NCBI RefSeq assembly: GCF_005795905.1
Contig: NZ_VAWE01000001.1
Coordinates: 3,258,501 to 3,322,500 of the forward strand
DNA length: 64,000 nt
Direction of reading: 5' to 3'
Source of the DNA: Streptomyces marianii
GTDB lineage: Bacteria > Actinomycetota > Actinomycetes > Streptomycetales > Streptomycetaceae
A model generated the notes under the pieces. That model had not been told where the DNA came from. It did not search any database and worked only from the letters and a program-made list of their open reading frames with translations. A program made the position numbers and the translations under genes. Positions 20,323-28,659 of this stretch are shown here, in pieces. Positions within the stretch are counted from its first letter, which is position 1, and the number at the start of each line of letters is the position of its first letter.

Positions 20323-22706
20323 ACCCGCTCCCCCTCCAGAATCAGCCGCAGCACGGGCAGCACCGCGTCGGCGCGCCGCTCGTCGGCACCGGCCCCGAAC
20401 CCCGGCACCCCGGTTTCCGTGCGCACCGGACCCCCGGCGGTCCGCCCCCGCCGCGCCAGCTCGCCGAGAGTGCGGCGCACACCCGGCTCGTAGGCCGAGA
20501 ACGTGCGGCGCAGCAGCGGGAGAACGTCCGTGAAGGCGTCGGCCGGGACCGACGTCAGCCAGGCGTCGACGAGACCGAGGAGGCGCTCGTCGTGGACGAG
20601 GAGCATCCCGCCCCCCGACGCACCACCGACGAAGCCCTCGATCCAGGCGGCCGCTTCGGTGGGCGCGGTACCCCGCGACAGGGCGAGACCCATCAGCCGT
20701 GCCGCCTCCCCTTCGGCGAGACGGCCGTCGTCCAGCAGCAGCCGGGCCGCACGCCCCCGTATCAGCCCGGGCACGGTGTCCCGCAGGACGAGCCCGCGCA
20801 GCACGTCCACCCACCGGCCGCCCAGCTCCCGGGACTGCGGAAGCAGTCCGATCGCGGAGTGCACCGCGTCGAGTCGGCCGCGCATCCCGGCTGCGGCGTC
20901 GGCGTCGAGTCCGGTGCACGCGGGCGGCAGCACGACGCAGATGCGCTCGGCGAGTCCGGCTGCCACCCCGCCGAGTGCGGCGGTGTCCGTCGCACGCACG
21001 TCCCCGTACCGCAGCGAGCGGGCGAGCGCCGGCAGGGCGTCCGCGAGACGGCCCACGTCCGCGTCGAGCGCGGCCCGGTCCGCGAGTGCCCTCATCACCA
21101 CCGGCAGCGCGTCGGGGAGTTCGGCGAGAAGGCAGCGCTCGGCGAGGGACGTGACCTCGGCCAGTGCCGTCGTCGAGACCGCCTCCGACTCGGCCTTGGC
21201 GGTGGCCGCGGAGAGCACCGTGGTGCCCCAGACGCCCGCCTCCGCGACCCTGACATGCAGTTCGGGTTCCCAGCGCAGCCGCCAGGTCTCGCGAAAGGTG
21301 CCGGTCGAACCGCGGCCCGCCTCCGGGCGTCCCCAACCCACGCCGAGGAGCCGCAGCCGGTGCAGCAGCCGGCTGCGCGCCGCGTCGTTGTCCTTGCGGA
21401 GATCGAGCTCCAGCTCCCGCTCGGCCGGTTCCGGTCTGAGCCGCAGACCGCGCTGGAGGCGGGCCAGGTCGCGCTGCAGCGGCACCGCGGGCGCGGTGTC
21501 CGGGACCTCGCCGAGGACGTCCCCGACGACCAGCCTGTCCCGGACCAGCGCCAGGGGCACGTCCGAGCCGTCGCACATCACGGCCCGGACCGCGTCGGTC
21601 GTCTCGCCCAGTCCCGCCAGCGGACGGTCGCGCACGGCCGCGAGCGTCCCGGCGAGCCGGACCGCCTCGATGACATGGGCGGAGGACACCATCCGGCCCT
21701 CCTCCCTGAGCAGCCCGGCCACCTTGGTCATCCAGCGCTCGACAGGCCGGTCCGGGGCGCCGAAGAGATGGGCGTACCAGCCGGGCGATTCGACGCCCGC
21801 GCCGTACCCTCCCCCGGAGCCTCGCCCGGGGGGTGCCCCCAGGCGGGCGAGCCTGCGGTGGGTCCAGGGCACCCAGGTCGTCTCGGTCCTGACCTTCGGC
21901 AGGCCCTTCAGGAGGGCGCGGTCCGCGGTGGCGGTCGACCGGGCCGTCAGCGCCGGCACGTGCCAGGCACCGCAGACGACGGCCACCTCGTCCCCGAACT
22001 CCTTGCGCGCCGCCCGCAACCGGATCCGCATATGGGCCTCACGGAGGAGGTCGCGGGGGTGCCCCCCGTGTCCGTACCGCTCACGGAGGGCGGCCATGGC
22101 CTCGCCGATGGCGGCGAACGGCGCGAGAACGCCGTCCGGCGGACCCGCGCGGCCCCTCGGGTCCGGCTCACCGCGGTGCTCGACGACGTCCTCCCACCAG
22201 CGCTCCGGGTCGTCGTACCCGGCGGCTTCGGCGAGCGCTCCGATCGGGTCGACGCGGAGGGTCGGCTCCTCGCCGGCCACGACGTCCTCCTCGTCGCCCC
22301 ACGAGGGGTCGGCGGCCGCGGCCAGGGAGTACGCGGCGGGCAGGTCGATGAACCGCACGGTCGCGTCGTGCGCCAGCGCCCAGCGGATAGCCACCCACTC
22401 CGGGGAGAACTCGGCGAACGGCCAGAACGCGGCGCGTCCCGGATCGTCCACGGCGTGGGCGAGGAGGGCCACGGGCGGCACCATGGCCTCGTCGGCGGCG
22501 AGCGGCAGCAACGCGTCTCCTTCCGGAGGTCCTTCGATCAGCACGGCTCGCGGCTCCGCCGCGTCCAGCGCGGCCAGCACCGCCCTGGCGGACCCCGGGC
22601 CGTGGTGCCGCACGCCGAGCACCATCGGCCCCGCGCCGGGCCGCACCCGGTCCGGTCGGCGGGAGTCCGCGGCCGCCCGGGGCGGGTGCGCCGTCGGCGT
22701 CGTCAT
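20319..22706 (-). CDS. DUF5682 family protein
   Basis: About 795-residue protein of unknown biochemical function, recognisable as DUF5682 by its N-terminal block (LGVRHHGPGSARAVLAALDA, then LIEGPPEGDALLPLAA), the VRFIDLPAAY segment, and EVAVVCGAWHVPAL. The conserved His, Glu, Asp and Cys residues in the first 300 residues resemble an enzyme-like core (TraB/ChaN-like by pattern, inference only). The C-terminal two thirds are Leu/Ala/Arg-rich helices. It starts at ATG 22706 with GAGAGGTGA upstream; an earlier in-frame start would add only six residues. It overlaps the MoxR stop and the VWA start by four bases each. Confidence 0.88.
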   Translation of the reverse strand: MTTPTAHPPRAAADSRRPDRVRPGAGPMVLGVRHHGPGSARAVLAALDAAEPRAVLIEGPPEGDALLPLAADEAMVPPVALLAHAVDDPGRAAFWPFAEFSPEWVAIRWALAHDATVRFIDLPAAYSLAAAADPSWGDEEDVVAGEEPTLRVDPIGALAEAAGYDDPERWWEDVVEHRGEPDPRGRAGPPDGVLAPFAAIGEAMAALRERYGHGGHPRDLLREAHMRIRLRAARKEFGDEVAVVCGAWHVPALTARSTATADRALLKGLPKVRTETTWVPWTHRRLARLGAPPGRGSGGGYGAGVESPGWYAHLFGAPDRPVERWMTKVAGLLREEGRMVSSAHVIEAVRLAGTLAAVRDRPLAGLGETTDAVRAVMCDGSDVPLALVRDRLVVGDVLGEVPDTAPAVPLQRDLARLQRGLRLRPEPAERELELDLRKDNDAARSRLLHRLRLLGVGWGRPEAGRGSTGTFRETWRLRWEPELHVRVAEAGVWGTTVLSAATAKAESEAVSTTALAEVTSLAERCLLAELPDALPVVMRALADRAALDADVGRLADALPALARSLRYGDVRATDTAALGGVAAGLAERICVVLPPACTGLDADAAAGMRGRLDAVHSAIGLLPQSRELGGRWVDVLRGLVLRDTVPGLIRGRAARLLLDDGRLAEGEAARLMGLALSRGTAPTEAAAWIEGFVGGASGGGMLLVHDERLLGLVDAWLTSVPADAFTDVLPLLRRTFSAYEPGVRRTLGELARRGRTAGGPVRTETGVPGFGAGADERRADAVLPVLRLILEGERV

Positions 22707-23815
22707 GCGCTCACCTCTCGGCATGCCCGGTAGAAGTCCTTCCAGCCGTCCCGCTCGCGGACGACCGTCTCCAGGTACTCCTGCCAGACCGTCCGGTCCG
22801 CTGCCGGGTCGCGGACGACGGCCCCGAGTATCCCGGCGGCCACGTCACCGGGCCGCAGCACGCCGTCGCCGAAGTGTGCGGCCAGGGCCAGCCCGTTGGT
22901 GACGACGGAGATCGCCTCCGCGGTGGAGAGCGTCCCCGAGGGGGACTTGAGCTTGGTGCGCCCGTCCGCCGTGACGCCCTCCCGAAGTTCGCGGAAGACC
23001 GTGACGACCCGGCGGATCTCGTCGACTCCCTCGGGCGCCGCCGGCAGATCCAGCGAACGACCCATCTGGTCCACGCGCCGGGACACGATGTCGACCTCCG
23101 CCTCGGCGGTGGCGGGCAGCGGCAGGACCACGGTGTTGAACCGACGGCGCAGCGCGCTCGACAGGTCGTTGACGCCGCGGTCGCGGTCGTTGGCGGTGGC
23201 GACGAGGTTGAACCCGCGAACCGCCTGCACCTCCTCCCCCAGCTCCGGGATCGGAAGGGTCTTCTCCGACAGGATCGTGATGAGAGTGTCCTGCACGTCC
23301 GCGGGGATGCGGGTGAGCTCCTCGACCCGCGCGGTCATGCCGTCGGCCATCGCCCGCATCACCGGGCTGGGCACGAGGGCGTCGCGGCTCGGGCCGTGGG
23401 CGAGCAGCCGGGCGTAGTTCCACCCGTACCGGACCGCTTCCTCCGGCGTGCCGGCCGTGCCCTGCACCAGCAGCGTGGAGTCCCCGCTCACCGCCGCGGC
23501 CAGGTGCTCGGACACCCAGGTCTTGGCCGTGCCGGGCACACCGAGGAGGAGCAGCGCCCGGTCGGTGGCGAGCGTCGCGACGGCGACCTCGACGATCCGG
23601 CGCGGGCCCACGTACTTCGGGGTGATCACCGTGCCGTCGGACAGCGTGCCGCCGAGCAGATAGGTGGCCACGGCCCACGGCGAGAGCCGCCAGCGGGCCG
23701 GACGCGGCCGGTCGTCCGCCGCGGTCAGTGCCGCGAGCTCGTCGGCGAACGCGGCCTCGGCGTGCGGGCGCAGGGCCGAGGCGCCGGACGCCTCGGCGGT
23801 TTCGGGCACGGTCAT
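22703..23815 (-). CDS. MoxR-type AAA+ ATPase
   Basis: 370-residue AAA+ ATPase. Walker A is GVPGTAKT at residues 92-99. The Walker B region reads RVEELTRIP, with Glu-Glu where most MoxR proteins have Asp-Glu. Sensor 1 is LVATANDRDRG and the arginine-finger region is SSALRRRFNTVVLPLP. MoxR ATPases act with VWA partners as chaperone-like remodelling machines. Here the partner genes follow directly, each joined by an ATGA overlap. It is the first gene of the operon, after a 110-base gap behind the lipoprotein gene. The substrate of the machine is unknown. Confidence 0.94.
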   Translation of the reverse strand: MTVPETAEASGASALRPHAEAAFADELAALTAADDRPRPARWRLSPWAVATYLLGGTLSDGTVITPKYVGPRRIVEVAVATLATDRALLLLGVPGTAKTWVSEHLAAAVSGDSTLLVQGTAGTPEEAVRYGWNYARLLAHGPSRDALVPSPVMRAMADGMTARVEELTRIPADVQDTLITILSEKTLPIPELGEEVQAVRGFNLVATANDRDRGVNDLSSALRRRFNTVVLPLPATAEAEVDIVSRRVDQMGRSLDLPAAPEGVDEIRRVVTVFRELREGVTADGRTKLKSPSGTLSTAEAISVVTNGLALAAHFGDGVLRPGDVAAGILGAVVRDPAADRTVWQEYLETVVRERDGWKDFYRACREVSA

Positions 23816-23925
23816 GGATCCCCCTCCAGATCGTTCGACCGGGTGTGGGATCCACCGTGCACCACGCCACTGACATCGGCCCGTTTCCGCAGGCGGAGGC
23901 CGAAGTCAGCGGCTTGTGAGCGGTG

Positions 23926-24348
23926 TTACCGGGCGATCGGCGAGACCGCGACACAGCCGCCGGCGGTCGCGATCCCCTCGCCCTTCGACTCCTCGATGAC
24001 CTCGCCCTTGTACGTGATGGAGCAGGTGACCTCCGCGCCCGCGGCGTCCACCGCGACCGGCATGACGGCGGGCGGCATGACGCCCTTCAGCGTCACGGTC
24101 TTCCTCCACGGAAGCTCGGGCTTCCGAACGGTCTCGATCTCGGGCTCCATCGCCGTGCCACCGTCGGCGTGGTAGTCGATCGAGTCGACGGCCTTGCCCG
24201 TGACCTCGTACGTGACCTCGTACGTCTCGCTCACCGCCTTGTCGACCTGGTCGACGGCCTTTTCCGCGGCCCCGGAACAGGCGGTGAGGCCGACGGCGAG
24301 GCCGGCTGCGGCGAGTGCGGACACGGCGGTACGGACGCTTCTGTTCAT
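23926..24348 (-). CDS. MmpS-like lipoprotein
   Basis: 140-residue lipoprotein. The signal peptide ends in the lipobox LTAC with the lipidated Cys at residue 24. The mature part resembles the MmpS transport-accessory fold: YEVTYEVTGKA, a central ELPWRKTV, then AEVTCSITYKGEVI and a final GGC, giving two cysteines that could form a disulphide. The start ATG 24348 follows AGGGGGATCC. It lies at the head of the MoxR operon strand, divergent from the SWIM gene. Whether it belongs to the module or was placed there by chance cannot be told; no MmpL-type partner is nearby. Confidence 0.82.
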   Translation of the reverse strand: MNRSVRTAVSALAAAGLAVGLTACSGAAEKAVDQVDKAVSETYEVTYEVTGKAVDSIDYHADGGTAMEPEIETVRKPELPWRKTVTLKGVMPPAVMPVAVDAAGAEVTCSITYKGEVIEESKGEGIATAGGCVAVSPIAR

Positions 24349-24465
24349 GCGGATCCCCCTGGATCGTCGGCTGGCGATTCGCAGCGAATCGCAAGGAGAC
24401 GGCAAGGTCAAGTCGGCGTCGACGCCGTGAATCACCAGGTCAGGGCGACTGTCAGTGCCACCCCC

Positions 24466-24471
24466 TAGCGT
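24466..24471 (+). promoter_or_regulatory. Possible -10 element for a leaderless SWIM-gene transcript
   Basis: TAGCGT lies seven bases before the ATG at 24479 and there is no Shine-Dalgarno sequence. This is the spacing of a leaderless Streptomyces promoter, with transcription starting at the A of the start codon. No clear -35 element is seen. Confidence 0.45.
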
Positions 24472-24478
24472 CGTCCCC

Positions 24479-25828
24479 ATGAATCAGCAGGGGGTGCGCT
24501 GGACGGCGGAACAGGTGCTGGCCCTGGCTCCTGACGCCGCATCACGCAAGGCCGGCGGCGAACTCGGCGCGGCCGCACCGTGGTCCGGCACGGGCAGCAG
24601 CGGCACCGGTGCCGTCTGGGGTCTGTGCAAGGGCAGCGGCGGCAAGCCGTACCAGACGGTCGTGGACACGACCGGCCCGGCGTACAAGTGCAGCTGCCCG
24701 AGCCGTAAGTTCCCGTGCAAGCACGCGCTGGGGCTGCTGCTGCTCTGGGCCGGCGGCGCGAAAGCCGTCGGGGACGTCGAGGTGCCGGGCTGGGCCGGTG
24801 AGTGGCTCACGGACCGCCGCAGGCGGGCGGCGGCGGAGGAGGAGCGCGGTGCCGCGGAGGACCGGCCCGCGAGGGCGGCCGACCCGGAGGCCGCCAGACG
24901 CAGGGCGGAGCGCAGGGCTGCCCGGATCACCGCCGGCGCGACGGAGCTGGAGCAGCGGCTCGCGGACCTGCTGCGGGGCGGGCTGGCCTCCGCGGAGCGG
25001 CCCGGGTACGGCCTGTGGGAGGAGACCGCCGCACGCATGGTCGACGCCCAGGCCCCCGGACTGGCCGCGCGAGTGAGGGAATTGGGTGCCATACCCGGAT
25101 CCGGTCGGGGTTGGCCGGTGCGGTTGCTGGAGGAGGCCGCGCTGGTACACCTCCTCGACCGCGCATGGCTCGAGATGGACCGGCTTCCGGAGCCGCTCGC
25201 CGCCACCGTGCGCGCCCGGGTCGGCCTGACCGCGCCCGCGGAGGGCCCGGCGGTCCGGGACGGCTGGCTGGTCCTCGCGCAGTACGACTCCGCGGACGCC
25301 AGACTGACCACCCGCCGGGTCTGGCTGCACGGCCGGGAGACGGGACGCACGGCCCTGCTCCTCTCCTTCGGCGCGGCCGGGCGGGCACCGCAGCTCGCCC
25401 TGCCCCCGGGGCTCGTGATCGACGCCGAGATCGTGCCGCACGGAGGCGCGGGACAGCTGCGGGCCGAACTGCGCGAGCGGTTCGGTACCCCGGTGCCCCT
25501 CAAGGCACCACCACCGGGCGGCTCCGCGGCGGACGCACTCGCCGCGTACGGGCAGGCGCTGCGCGACGACCCCTGGCTGGACTCGTGGCCGGTCACTCTG
25601 GAGGACGTCGTGCCGGTGCCCTCGGACGACGGCTGGCAACTGGCCGACGCCGGAGGGCCGCAGGCACTGCCGCTCACACCGGCAGCACGTTCCCGGCCCG
25701 GGTTGTGGAGGCTCGTCGCGCTCTCCGGTGGCGGCCCGGTCACGGTCTTCGGCGAGTGCGGCCACCGCGGCTTCGCACCGCTGGCCGCCTGGTCCGGCGA
25801 CAGCCCCGAGACGGTCACCCTCACCTGA
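24479..25828 (+). CDS. SWIM zinc-finger protein
   Basis: 449-residue cytosolic protein. The SWIM finger C-x-C-x(6)-C-x-H is exact: Cys71, Cys73, Cys80 and His82 (YKCSCPSRKFPCKHALGLLL). It is preceded by a short domain with GLCKGSGGKPYQT. The rest is an uncharacterised Arg/Glu-rich helical and then mixed region. SWIM fingers bind DNA or protein, and the partner is unknown. The start MNQQGVRWTAEQV is chosen because the upstream eight codons lack character; translation is probably leaderless. A 19-base gap and GGAGG lead to the DUF5691 gene, so they form an operon, divergent from MoxR-DUF5682-VWA. Confidence 0.9.
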   Translation: MNQQGVRWTAEQVLALAPDAASRKAGGELGAAAPWSGTGSSGTGAVWGLCKGSGGKPYQTVVDTTGPAYKCSCPSRKFPCKHALGLLLLWAGGAKAVGDVEVPGWAGEWLTDRRRRAAAEEERGAAEDRPARAADPEAARRRAERRAARITAGATELEQRLADLLRGGLASAERPGYGLWEETAARMVDAQAPGLAARVRELGAIPGSGRGWPVRLLEEAALVHLLDRAWLEMDRLPEPLAATVRARVGLTAPAEGPAVRDGWLVLAQYDSADARLTTRRVWLHGRETGRTALLLSFGAAGRAPQLALPPGLVIDAEIVPHGGAGQLRAELRERFGTPVPLKAPPPGGSAADALAAYGQALRDDPWLDSWPVTLEDVVPVPSDDGWQLADAGGPQALPLTPAARSRPGLWRLVALSGGGPVTVFGECGHRGFAPLAAWSGDSPETVTLT

Positions 25829-25847
25829 AACGCCCCCGGAGGCCCCG

Positions 25848-27461
25848 ATGTCCAGCATCCGCACGAACGCCTGGGACGAACTCGTCACCTCCGCGCTGCT
25901 CGGCACCGACCGGCGCAGCCCGCCGGCCGACGTCCTGGCGCCCGGCCGCGAGGCGCCCGTCGCGCTGCTCGACGCCGCCGCGGTGCACACGGTACGACGG
26001 CGAGCCGGACTGCGGCCCGCTGCGGCCCGGCCCCGGCCGGAGCCCGCGCCGCCGGACGACCGGCGGGAGCTGCCCGAACCGGCCCGCCGGCGGCTGGCCG
26101 TACTGCTCGCGGACCGGGCCGCCCCCGCGGGCTCCGGAGGGCGGCGGGGGGCCGCGCCGGATCTGACGGAGCTCCTGCCGCAGTGGCTCGCCGCCGCCAA
26201 CGAGCGCGGCTACCGCGCCCCGGCGTCCGCGTTGCCCGCGCTGCTGGACGCCGCCCGCGCCCGCACCGATCTACGGGCCCCGGCGCTGCGCTTCGCCGGC
26301 CCGCGCGGTACCTGGCTCGCCGGCCTCAACCCCGAGTGGAAGTTCGCCCTCCGCGGCACGGCCGCCGGCACCGCCCCGCCGGCGCCGGGGGACGGCCGGG
26401 CCGTCCGCCGGCTGTGGGAGGAGGGCCTGTTCGCGGAACGGGTCTCGTTGCTCGGGTCGCTGCGCGCCCACGACCCGGCAGCCGCGGTGGCACTGCTGGC
26501 GGAGACCTGGCCCACCGAGCGCGCGGAGGACCGGCTGCTGTTCCTGGATTCGCTGCGCACCGGACTTTCCGGCGCGGACGAGCCCTTCCTGGACCTGGCC
26601 CTGTCCGACCGCAGCCGCAACGTCCGGGCGACGGCCGCCGAGCTGCTGTCCGCTCTGCCGGGTTCCGCGCTCGCCGGGCGGATGGCGGCGCGCGCGGCGT
26701 GCTGCGTCGGCCTGGACCGCACGGCGGCCGTCGCGGCGATCGCCGTCGAGGCCCCGCACGAGTGCGACGCCGGGATGGAGCGTGACGGGGTCGTCCCGAC
26801 CGCCCCCTCCGGACGCGGCGAACGGTCCTGGTGGCTCGGGCAGCTGGTGGAGGGGGCCCCGCTCGCCACCTGGCCGGAGCGGCTGGGCGGGCGGACGCCG
26901 GAGGAGATCGTCGCGCTGCCGGTCGCCGACGGCTGGGGCGACGAGCTGCACGCCGCCTGGTGCCGGGCCGCTGTGCGGCAACATGACGCGCAGTGGGCCC
27001 GGGCACTGCTGGGAGCACCCTCCCAGCCGCCCGCGACCGGCCCCGGGACGTCCTCGCTCGGCGAGCGGGCCAAGCTTCTCGCGACGCTCCGGGCGGAGGA
27101 GCGAGCCGGGTGGGTCGCCGGGTTCATCTCCGCGCACGGACTGTCCGAGGCGTTCCAGCTGCTCGGTGTCTGCGCGGTGCCGTGGGCGGAGCCGCTCGGC
27201 CGCGCCGTCGTCGACGCGCTGGACATCGCACGGGACGCGGGGAGCTACCCGTGGAGCTTCAGCGGCGTCATGGGCCTCGCCGAGCGCTGCCTCGATCCGG
27301 TCGAGGCGGGCCGGCTGGAACTCCTCACCGCCATCCCCGACGAGCCCGAAGGTGCGTCACCGGGGGCCGGCAGCTACTGGTCCGAAGCCTTCCGGCGACT
27401 GGTCTCGACGCTCAGGCTCCGCGCGGAGATGCACGCCGAGCTCTCGGCGCAGCCGCGCTGA
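25848..27461 (+). CDS. DUF5691 family protein
   Basis: 537-residue protein of unknown function, recognised as DUF5691 by its N-terminus (WDELVTSALLGTDRR), the ALRFAGPRGTWLAGLNPEW segment and its co-occurrence with a SWIM protein. Much of residues 170-480 is made of Leu/Ala-rich helices (LLAETWPTERAEDRLLFLD, then NVRATAAELLSALPG), consistent with a HEAT-like scaffold. The start ATG 25848 has GGAGG five bases upstream. It is the second gene of the plus-strand arm of the MoxR module. A structural or adaptor role is inference. Confidence 0.88.
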   Translation: MSSIRTNAWDELVTSALLGTDRRSPPADVLAPGREAPVALLDAAAVHTVRRRAGLRPAAARPRPEPAPPDDRRELPEPARRRLAVLLADRAAPAGSGGRRGAAPDLTELLPQWLAAANERGYRAPASALPALLDAARARTDLRAPALRFAGPRGTWLAGLNPEWKFALRGTAAGTAPPAPGDGRAVRRLWEEGLFAERVSLLGSLRAHDPAAAVALLAETWPTERAEDRLLFLDSLRTGLSGADEPFLDLALSDRSRNVRATAAELLSALPGSALAGRMAARAACCVGLDRTAAVAAIAVEAPHECDAGMERDGVVPTAPSGRGERSWWLGQLVEGAPLATWPERLGGRTPEEIVALPVADGWGDELHAAWCRAAVRQHDAQWARALLGAPSQPPATGPGTSSLGERAKLLATLRAEERAGWVAGFISAHGLSEAFQLLGVCAVPWAEPLGRAVVDALDIARDAGSYPWSFSGVMGLAERCLDPVEAGRLELLTAIPDEPEGASPGAGSYWSEAFRRLVSTLRLRAEMHAELSAQPR

Positions 27462-27842
27462 TCGCGGGGGGCGCGGTCGCGCTTCGCCCGCGGCGCCCGG
27501 GCGCCGTCCTTCCGGGAAGGGGCGCCGCGACCGCCGCCTCCCCGTGGGCGGTACCCGGGGCCTCGTTCCACGCGCGGCGGCCACGCGCCGCGCTTCCGTG
27601 GGCGCACCTCCGTACCGGGCGAGGCACCCGGCCCCTCGCCGAAGTGGTCCAGCGCGGACGACGGCCGGCCCAGGGCGGCGGCGGGCTTCCGCTGCCCCAC
27701 GGCCGGAACCGACCGACACTCGTCACGGCGGAAGGCCAAGGGCACGGCCACGTCGCCGCCCCCAGGTGCGGAGGAGCATCCGCCGGACCGAAGGGCAGCG
27801 GAAGGGCCGGCCCCGCGGAAGCCGCCGTCCCGCCGTGCGCGC
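27462..27842. other. Intergenic region with GC palindromes between convergent genes
   Basis: 380 bases between the convergent DUF5691 and mutase-subunit genes. Palindromes CGGCGCCCGGGCGCCG (27491-27506) and CCTTCCGGGAAGG (27509-27521) lie 30-60 bases past the DUF5691 stop and probably form a terminator. The rest is Arg/Pro-coding in every frame and contains no gene I can support. Confidence 0.5.
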
Positions 27843-28250
27843 CTACGCCGCCTGGCGGACGTTGGCGTTGACCCAGTCGACGATCGACGCCGTGGTCGCT
27901 CCCGGAGTGAAGATCTCCGCGACGCCCTTCTCCTTGAGCGGAGGGATGTCCGCCTCGGGGATGATCCCGCCGCCGAAGACCTTGATGTCCTCCGCGTCCC
28001 GTTCCCTGAGCAGTTCGAGCACCTTCGCGAAGAGCGTGTTGTGCGCGCCGGAGAGGATGGAGAGGCCGATCGCGTCGGCGTCCTCCTGGATCGCGGTGTC
28101 GACGATCTGCTCGGGGGTCTGGTGCAGCCCGGTGTAGATGACCTCCATACCGGCGTCCCGCAGGGCTCGTGCGATCACCTTCGCGCCGCGATCGTGGCCG
28201 TCGAGACCCGGCTTGGCCACCACCACGCGGATCGGACCGGTCACACCCAT
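27843..28250 (-). CDS. B12-binding small subunit of an acyl-CoA mutase (isobutyryl- or methylmalonyl-CoA type)
   Basis: 135-residue stand-alone cobalamin-binding domain. The motif D-x-H-x-x-G is present as Asp17, His19 and Gly22 ([13 protein letters not shown]), then the SILSGAHN and FGGGIIP motifs that hold the nucleotide tail of B12. With a separate large subunit such a protein forms isobutyryl-CoA mutase (IcmB type) or a related mutase. No large subunit is encoded in this window, so the partner is elsewhere. The start ATG 28250 has GGAGG five bases upstream. Confidence 0.92.
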   Translation of the reverse strand: MGVTGPIRVVVAKPGLDGHDRGAKVIARALRDAGMEVIYTGLHQTPEQIVDTAIQEDADAIGLSILSGAHNTLFAKVLELLRERDAEDIKVFGGGIIPEADIPPLKEKGVAEIFTPGATTASIVDWVNANVRQAA

Positions 28251-28659
28251 CACTGCCTCCACATACCGACTGTGCCGCCATGGGCACGGTGCCCTCATTG
28301 GCACCCAGCCGCGCCGATCGACGCGCTGTGTGCCGTCCTGACACGGATCCCGTGCCGCGCCCGTGCCGACGCGGGCCCGGGAGGTGAACGAACGTTATCT
28401 ACAGATCTACAGCATCCCGCAAGCAGTCGTTTCGCGGTGGACGGCGAGGGGGAAATCACACATGGGACATATTCGCTACGCGCCGTACCCGCCGGAGGAC
28501 CTCGGGCCGCGGTCGGGACGCCGCGAGGGAGCCGCTGTTCGGTGGCCGTGATCACCGTGCCGCCAGCCGCGCGGCCCGGCGGTCGGCGCCGTGGGCAGCC
28601 CCATGAGGGCACACGGGGGACGGAGCCGCGATCCCGTGCGCCAGTCGGGAGGTCGGGCC
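28251..28659. other. Divergent intergenic region between mutase subunit and lipase
   Basis: About 400 bases with an AT-richer centre (28385-28475) where promoters are likely; CTACAG occurs twice at 28398-28412. A short frame 28462-28551 (MGHIRYAPYPPEDLGPRSGR...) has GGGGGA upstream and could encode a 29-residue peptide, but nothing else supports it. Confidence 0.4.

Noticed and set aside
20082..22733. Long open frame on the plus strand opposite the DUF5682 gene
   Set aside because: It mirrors a real minus-strand gene with high GC3; composition is Arg/Gly/His-rich with no domain.
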